Shown piece after piece: positions 48,784 through 53,599 of a DNA stretch of 53,599 bases. The stretch covers positions 1 through 53,599 of the forward strand of contig JAGWXK010000004.1 in assembly GCA_018969905.1 (NCBI GenBank), in the 5' to 3' direction. Position 1 is the stretch's first letter, and each line of letters opens with the position of its first letter. A model generated the notes under the pieces. It did not search any database. It was given only the letters and a program-made list of their open reading frames with translations, and was not told the DNA's origin. Source of the stretch: Bdellovibrionales bacterium (GTDB taxonomy: Bacteria > Bdellovibrionota > UBA1018 > CAIMNF01). Both the position numbers and the translations under genes were made by a program.

Positions 48784-51447
48784 CTAGCTCTTTAGGGGTT
48801 CCGGCCCATACTCGATCGACTCCACCCGGAACTCGTTTGCCGCAAGCGCCTCATCCCGGATCCAGTCGATGTGCTCGACCTTGGATGCCGACATCACATC
48901 GCGAGAAGCAGGTAGGAAGGACTCGATGGTTTTCGGATGAGCCTTAAGCATCACCTTCACCACCGGCCTTGCAATCGATACCTTGGAAACAGTCTTTTGC
49001 TGGTTGATCACGCTTTGGGCGGCCATCGCAGCATCAAACACCGCAGGATCACCTGCCGGAATTCCGTCAAAGTCCGCAGCCTCGGGATAGGACGCATGAT
49101 GAATGCTCTTTGATTCACCCTGAAACCCATAACTCCAGACTTCTTCCGTGGTGTACGGCAAAAAGGGAGCAAAGATCTTAAGGAAGGTCTTGAGCCCAAG
49201 TCTCAGCGCATGCACCGCGGACGCCTTTGCTCGCAACTCCTCTGCCGTCGTCTTTTCGCCCCAGGTCCTGCCCTTCACAAGCTCAAGGTAAGAATCGGTA
49301 AAATGCGACCAAAAGAACTTCTCGGTCTCCATGAGCGCTTGCGCGGGCTCAAAGTCCTCAAAGGCCCGATTGGCTTCCAGTACCGCCTTTTTTAATTTTG
49401 CCAAAAATGCCAAATCCAATGGCTCTGAAACGCCCCCCTCGACTGCACTCTGGGAGAGCACGAACTTTCCCGCATTGAAAAGCTTCATCGCAAGCCTTCG
49501 ACCAATCTTCATGATGCCGGGATCAAACGCCGTATCAACACCGTAGCGGGCAAGCCCCGCCCAGTACCGAACCGCATCGGCTCCGTGCTCCTCCAAAAAT
49601 TGGGACGGAGTCACAACGTTGCCTTTTGACTTCGACATCTTCTTTCGATCCGGATCAAGCACCCAACCCGAAATCACAATATGCTTCCAGGGGATTTTCT
49701 CTTCATGAAGCATCGCCTTTGCGATCGTATAAAACGCCCAGGTACGGATGATTTCGTGCGACTGGGGCCTGACATCCATCGGAAAAAGTTTTCGGTGACG
49801 CGCGGGATTCACTTCCCAATGCGAGCCAAGCTGCGGGGTAAGCGAAGAGGTGAACCACGTATCAAATACGTCTGACTCTCCGATGAAGCCACCGGGTTTT
49901 CCACGCTGGGACTCGGTGAAACCTGCCGGCACGTCTGACATCGGGTCCACCGGAAGATTTTCTTTGGCTGGAAGAATCGGCCGCGTATGATCAATCACGC
50001 CATTTTGATCGAGCGCGTACCACACCGGAATGCTGACCCCGAAGAACCGCTGGCGACTGATGCACCAATCGATGCTGAGATTCTCGGTCCAGTTCTTAAA
50101 GCGCGAGTACATGAACTCGGGATGCCACTGGATCTTCGAGCCATATTCGATGATCTTCTCTTTTTTATCGACGAGCTTTACGAACCACTGGCGGGTGGTC
50201 AGGATCTCCACCGGGCGATCGCCCTTTTCATAAAACTTTACGGCGTGTTGGATCGGCTTTGGAGGATTTTTCAAAAACCCGTTTGCTTGCAGAATCTCTA
50301 CAATCGCTTTTTGCGCCTGCTTTACGGTCTTGCCCACAATGATCTGATAATGGGCGGCGGCAGCTTCAGCGTTCTTTGAGGGATATTGGTCGGACGCGAA
50401 ATTCACCGCCTGAAGTCTGCCATCCCGCCCGATGATTTGCCGAAGTGGCAGTTTTTGTTCGCGCCACCACTGCACATCGGTTTGATCTCCGAAGGTACAG
50501 ACCATCAAAATTCCGGTTCCTTTTTCGGGATTCACAAGTTCACTGCCAAAGATCGGAACCGAAATCCCAAACAGCGGACTGATTGCTCGCTTTCCAATGA
50601 ACTTCTTGTATCGCTCATCACTCGGGTGGGTCGTGATGCCCACGCACGCAGGAAGAAGCTCGGGCCGGGTTGTGGCAATCGTAAAGCTCCCGCCCCCCTC
50701 GACCTGAAACTCTATGTCGTGAAACGCGCCCGGGATCTCGCGATCCTCAAGCTCGGCTTGCGCAACCGCAGTCTGGAAATCGGTGTCCCAAAGAGTGGGT
50801 GCCTCGACCTGATAGAGCTCTTTTTTGGAGTGGAGATCAAGAAAACTCAGTTGCGCGATCTTGCGCGAATGATCATCAATGGTCGCGTACTCGAGGCTCC
50901 AATCCACCGAGAGCCCGATGTGACTCCAGAGTTTCTTGAAAAGCTTTTCGTCCTCGTGGGTGAGCTTGTGACAGTGCTCGATGAAGTTTTTGCGCGAAAG
51001 ATTACGCTGCGGGAGCTTTTTTGCCTCAAACTCTTTTTCGGTCATGGTCGAAAGTATGGGCGGCAAATCCAGACCCGCCACATAGGGCTCGTTCGCCTCA
51101 CAACGGATGTGAAAAAAATTTTGAACCCTCCGCTCGGTCGGAAGTCCGTTGTCATCCCAGCCCATCGGATAGAATACGTTCTTTCCCTTCATTCTCTGAT
51201 AGCGCGCAAGGATGTCGGTCTGGGTGTAACTGAAAATATGACCTACGTGAAGTGAGCCGGAAACCGTCGGAGGAGGCGTGTCGACCGCGAACACAGGGCG
51301 CGGGTCGTTCTCTTGAAACCGATAGGTTCCCTCCACTCCCCACCGCTCCTGCAGCACTGCTTCGACCTTGGGAAACTCAAGATTTTTGGGAAGAGAGGCA
51401 AAGTCAATGCCCTCAACTTTTTTGAATGTTTTACCGGTGTTCGCCAT
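48784..51447 (-). CDS. valS: Valyl-tRNA synthetase (archaeal/rickettsial type)
   Basis: The 887 residues form a complete class I synthetase. The HIGH-equivalent is PPPTVSGSLHVGHIFSYT, the editing domain is inserted after about residue 200 (PELLPACVGITTHPSD), and the KMSKS loop is KKMSKSKGNVVTPSQF. FYPMGWDDNGLPTERRVQ is characteristic of the archaea/rickettsia-like ValRS branch rather than the E. coli-like form, and the usual C-terminal coiled coil is short. Followed by element C. Confidence 0.96.
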   Translation of the reverse strand: MANTGKTFKKVEGIDFASLPKNLEFPKVEAVLQERWGVEGTYRFQENDPRPVFAVDTPPPTVSGSLHVGHIFSYTQTDILARYQRMKGKNVFYPMGWDDNGLPTERRVQNFFHIRCEANEPYVAGLDLPPILSTMTEKEFEAKKLPQRNLSRKNFIEHCHKLTHEDEKLFKKLWSHIGLSVDWSLEYATIDDHSRKIAQLSFLDLHSKKELYQVEAPTLWDTDFQTAVAQAELEDREIPGAFHDIEFQVEGGGSFTIATTRPELLPACVGITTHPSDERYKKFIGKRAISPLFGISVPIFGSELVNPEKGTGILMVCTFGDQTDVQWWREQKLPLRQIIGRDGRLQAVNFASDQYPSKNAEAAAAHYQIIVGKTVKQAQKAIVEILQANGFLKNPPKPIQHAVKFYEKGDRPVEILTTRQWFVKLVDKKEKIIEYGSKIQWHPEFMYSRFKNWTENLSIDWCISRQRFFGVSIPVWYALDQNGVIDHTRPILPAKENLPVDPMSDVPAGFTESQRGKPGGFIGESDVFDTWFTSSLTPQLGSHWEVNPARHRKLFPMDVRPQSHEIIRTWAFYTIAKAMLHEEKIPWKHIVISGWVLDPDRKKMSKSKGNVVTPSQFLEEHGADAVRYWAGLARYGVDTAFDPGIMKIGRRLAMKLFNAGKFVLSQSAVEGGVSEPLDLAFLAKLKKAVLEANRAFEDFEPAQALMETEKFFWSHFTDSYLELVKGRTWGEKTTAEELRAKASAVHALRLGLKTFLKIFAPFLPYTTEEVWSYGFQGESKSIHHASYPEAADFDGIPAGDPAVFDAAMAAQSVINQQKTVSKVSIARPVVKVMLKAHPKTIESFLPASRDVMSASKVEHIDWIRDEALAANEFRVESIEYGPEPLKS

Positions 51448-51469
51448 GGCAGAACGCTAGCAGACAGGC

Positions 51470-52234
51470 CTAATAAAGGCAATTTGCGCGTTGCTGGTCG
51501 TTGGTGCGGATCGTTCGACTGATCCGCCCCTGATTGCCGTCAAAACCGAGTGCTGGATACATGAGTGCATCGAGGTATTCAGGTTCCGCATTCGAGCAAC
51601 TCGGGATTCCATTGGACGCACTTCCGGAGCAGGAGTGGTCAAGACCCAGGAGATGCCCAAGCTCGTGGGCAATCACGCTCTGAAGATCGGGGACGGGCTG
51701 GCCGGAGTTGAAAAAGTGCTGGTAGTTCACCTGCAACACCCCTGAGATGAACGCACGGTATGGCGACCCTGGAACCGCAACGGGACAGGTGCTGGTGATT
51801 GCCATCGCCGACTTCCAGTTCTCAGCCCAACCCGAGCGGGTTTTTTGAATGAGGACAGGGCCGGTAAACCCGTTCGCAGAAACAAGATTTTGACCGCAGA
51901 TCGTGGCACTGGTGAAGGTTTGGCTGCCGGAGGGCACTGAGTTGGAGAGGTAGAGGGAAAAGCCCTTGGATGCCTTGAAAAACGAATTCCATGAGTTAAT
52001 GGCCGCGGAAATAGCCGAGAGTTCAGATGAACTGAAGTCATTCGCAATCACAGCCACCGGTACAGGACGAGCGGTCCATCTCCCGGTAATGGTTCCGACC
52101 TGGTCGGCAGGAAGAACGCACTCTTTCGTGACGGACTCGGACTTCTCTCCACAGGATGTGCCAAGCACCAGGAGAAGGAGAAGACTCCTTAACCTGATTC
52201 TCTTGTATGCAATGGAGCCCCTGAACCAATTCAT
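51470..52234 (-). CDS. Matrixin-like zinc metalloprotease lipoprotein
   Basis: This protein has 254 residues from ATG 52234, which has AGAGG 5 bases upstream. A type II signal peptide ends in the lipobox LGTSC. The catalytic helix SVIAHELGHLLGLDHSC is the metzincin zinc motif HExxHxxGxxH, and DALMYP supplies the Met-turn. It should be a membrane-anchored peptidase of the matrixin (M10) type facing the periplasm or the outside. The N-terminal domain is short and no pro-peptide Cys switch was identified. Such enzymes are common in predatory bacteria, but the target is unknown. Confidence 0.85.
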   Translation of the reverse strand: MNWFRGSIAYKRIRLRSLLLLLVLGTSCGEKSESVTKECVLPADQVGTITGRWTARPVPVAVIANDFSSSELSAISAAINSWNSFFKASKGFSLYLSNSVPSGSQTFTSATICGQNLVSANGFTGPVLIQKTRSGWAENWKSAMAITSTCPVAVPGSPYRAFISGVLQVNYQHFFNSGQPVPDLQSVIAHELGHLLGLDHSCSGSASNGIPSCSNAEPEYLDALMYPALGFDGNQGRISRTIRTNDQQRANCLY

Positions 52235-52374
52235 TCGACCTCTCAAAAAGCCCGATGGAAAGAAAGTCTCTCCTTATTATCTTACCAAACTAATCGGATA
52301 TTTTTGTGAAAAGTTTAGCTCATCAGAGGACAATTGTAAACATCAATTATTTCAATTGCTTAAGATGAATTAAC

Positions 52375-52605
52375 TCACCGAGACTTGGGGGAAATGCCAA
52401 GGCGCTTGGCCTCTTCTGCGGGAATCCTTTCGACCTGAACCTGAGATCCAAGACCAATTCCACTTGAGATGGCCCGATTTGATTCCACTGCGAGAAGAGC
52501 AAACAAAACCACGGCCGACACCGCAACGAGCCACCAAACCCCCCGACCATAACCGGGGATTCCAAGGGGTTGTTTTCGGTATTTCGGCTCAACTGGCTTT
52601 GTCAT
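52375..52605 (-). CDS. Small single-span membrane protein
   Basis: This 76-residue protein has one transmembrane helix (VWWLVAVSAVVLFALLAVES) and a short periplasmic tail. AAGGAG lies 10 bases before ATG 52605; the track GTG 3 codons earlier is too close to it. No family recognised. A TAAAAT box about 40 bp upstream may be its -10. Confidence 0.5.
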   Translation of the reverse strand: MTKPVEPKYRKQPLGIPGYGRGVWWLVAVSAVVLFALLAVESNRAISSGIGLGSQVQVERIPAEEAKRLGISPKSR

Positions 52606-52674
52606 CTGGGTCACGCTCCTTGAAGGATGATTTTAACAATATCCGTTTAAAAAAATGAACCTCAAAATGAAGGC

Positions 52675-53331
52675 TCATCCATTTTTTTCAAAGGATTCCC
52701 GGATGAGCGCCGGAATGTTCAGAAACTCCTGATCCCGCATTTCCGCTGAAATCATGTCCCGAAACAAAAAATCAGGCCGCGCACTCGCAATTCCGCACGG
52801 ATCAATTCCCAAAAAAGCCTCGTCGCTCGGCACACAATTTAGTGCAAAACCGCTACTTGTGTAGCCGTCACGGATTTTGATTCCAATGGAAGCCACCTTT
52901 CCGCGAGAGGACCAGATTCCAAGACGGGAATCATCCTCGATTCGCGCGTCTGGAAGATACAGCTTCACGACCGGCTCAAGGAGTCTCAACATTTTCATGA
53001 CGGCGACCCTTACCCCTCGCTCGTGTCCCGAGAACTCAAAAAGCGGAGTCAGGACAAAACCCACCCACTGCCCGGGCCCGTGCCAGGTTTCATTTCCTCC
53101 CCGCTCACCCGCCACTACCTCAATGGGAAGCGTCTTAAGATACGCAGTTCGTGAATCACCCAAATGGATTTGCCGCGCTCCCAGGGTAAGGGTCGGAGGG
53201 AGTTCCGCGAACAAAATCGCGCTCTCCCGACCCGGACGAAGGGAGAGGAGCACCTCTTCCTGAAGCTTGAGCAGATCGGAAAAACGAAACGGATGCTCCG
53301 GCGAATGCCGGTTAATATAAACGGACCACAT
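52675..53331 (-). CDS. lipB: Lipoyl(octanoyl) transferase
   Basis: The 218 residues fit LipB, which moves octanoate from acyl carrier protein to lipoyl domains. RGGNETWHGPGQWVGFVL is the acyl-binding block, the catalytic Lys is in GKVASIGIKI, and the catalytic Cys in GIDPCGI. The usual H-G-x-A-L-N motif reads SGFALN, with Ser for His. Its ATG lies inside the end of the upstream gene (20-bp overlap), so they are coupled. Confidence 0.88.
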   Translation of the reverse strand: MWSVYINRHSPEHPFRFSDLLKLQEEVLLSLRPGRESAILFAELPPTLTLGARQIHLGDSRTAYLKTLPIEVVAGERGGNETWHGPGQWVGFVLTPLFEFSGHERGVRVAVMKMLRLLEPVVKLYLPDARIEDDSRLGIWSSRGKVASIGIKIRDGYTSSGFALNCVPSDEAFLGIDPCGIASARPDFLFRDMISAEMRDQEFLNIPALIRESFEKNG

Positions 53332-53599
53332 CGCCTTCTTGGAAATTGCCTCCCGTGTGGATGATTGCCATTGCGCTGTCGGTTCCGATGAAGTCGCTCA
53401 CTTCAAGAGTCCCTTTCAAAAAGCCTTCGGAATGGCCCAAAAACGCCTTCGTCACAGGGTCGATGATGTCCTCCCCCACTGAAAGAACCTTCAGGATGTC
53501 TCCCGCAAGAACACCGGAAGCCTTGCCCGCATTGATGTACACCTTGTTGCCCGAAATCTTTGCGATTCTCCCCTGCCACTCCATTTTTTCAAGGGCAAG
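53312..53599 (-). CDS. C-terminal part of a FlgT-C-like protein, running off the window
   Basis: The frame stays open to the right edge (reading LALEKMEWQG...), so the Met at 53584 is internal and the gene begins outside the window. The visible 95 residues show GRIAKISGNKVYINAGKASGVLAGDILKVL, DPVTKAFLG and FQEGDVVRLY, the small beta-barrel pattern of the FlgT C-terminal domain, which also occurs in other outer-membrane assembly proteins. The full protein cannot be named. Confidence 0.6.
   Translation of the reverse strand, partial: LALEKMEWQGRIAKISGNKVYINAGKASGVLAGDILKVLSVGEDIIDPVTKAFLGHSEGFLKGTLEVSDFIGTDSAMAIIHTGGNFQEGDVVRLY

Noticed and set aside
1-53599. CRISPR array, prophage, insertion sequence or defence island
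   Set aside because: No regularly spaced direct repeats, integrase, transposase, phage structural or restriction-modification genes were seen; the only tandem repeat is the coding one at 3.8 kb.

Overview
The window looks like a chromosomal segment of a free-living Gram-negative bacterium, most probably Bdellovibrionota or another lineage of the former deltaproteobacteria. Signs of this are a TonB/TonB-dependent receptor set, heptose/LPS genes, lipoproteins, a System II (ResB/CcsA) cytochrome c pathway, an FHA-like sigma-54 activator and a rickettsia/archaea-like ValRS. The assignment is inference; no rRNA or other marker is present. No insertion sequence, prophage, integrase or CRISPR array was seen. 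Genes are dense, with many 1-4 bp start/stop overlaps.

Left part (1-15 kb): the 3' end of an MTH1-like NUDIX gene, a sigma-54 activator, engB and an LD-carboxypeptidase, tRNA-Leu(CAA), a small Xre-like regulator with a 15-bp coding tandem repeat, a lone receiver protein, a secreted hydrolase-like protein, ahpC, a DUF421 membrane protein and an RlmM-like methyltransferase. Then come two plus-strand runs: tonB / TonB-dependent receptor / lipoprotein, and cyclic-nucleotide-binding protein / metallophosphoesterase / DUF3147 / DUF3465. A minus-strand secreted protein with a nuclease-like motif follows.

Middle (15-28 kb): one long minus-strand run reads mdh-sucC-sucD-ndk, a Lys-rich coiled-coil protein, a peroxiredoxin with a histone-H1-like tail, an unknown gene, resB-ccsA, murB and a methyltransferase-like gene. 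It joins the TCA cycle, nucleotide supply, thiol peroxidase, cytochrome c maturation and cell-wall synthesis. rocD and a secreted barrel-like protein follow in the same orientation.

Right part (28-53.6 kb): an RluA-type pseudouridine synthase, gsk (inosine-guanosine kinase), then a minus-strand cassette of diverged PurC-, PurS/L- and PurQ-like proteins in which the PurQ catalytic Cys is absent. Next are nitroreductase, serS, a 2Fe-2S ferredoxin, a class V aminotransferase, a SrkA-like kinase, an MFS transporter, the run HD-hydrolase/queC/DUF366/hisC/cmk/GT9/hldA, rimI, valS, a matrixin-like lipoprotein, lipB and a gene running off the right edge.

The two most unusual signals are (1) a family of three structured elements (26.8, 36.2 and 48.7 kb) placed just after the stop codons of rocD, serS and valS, sharing a GC-rich core but each closed by outer inverted arms of unrelated sequence; and (2) the diverged PurC/PurSL/PurQ cassette next to a purine-salvage kinase.
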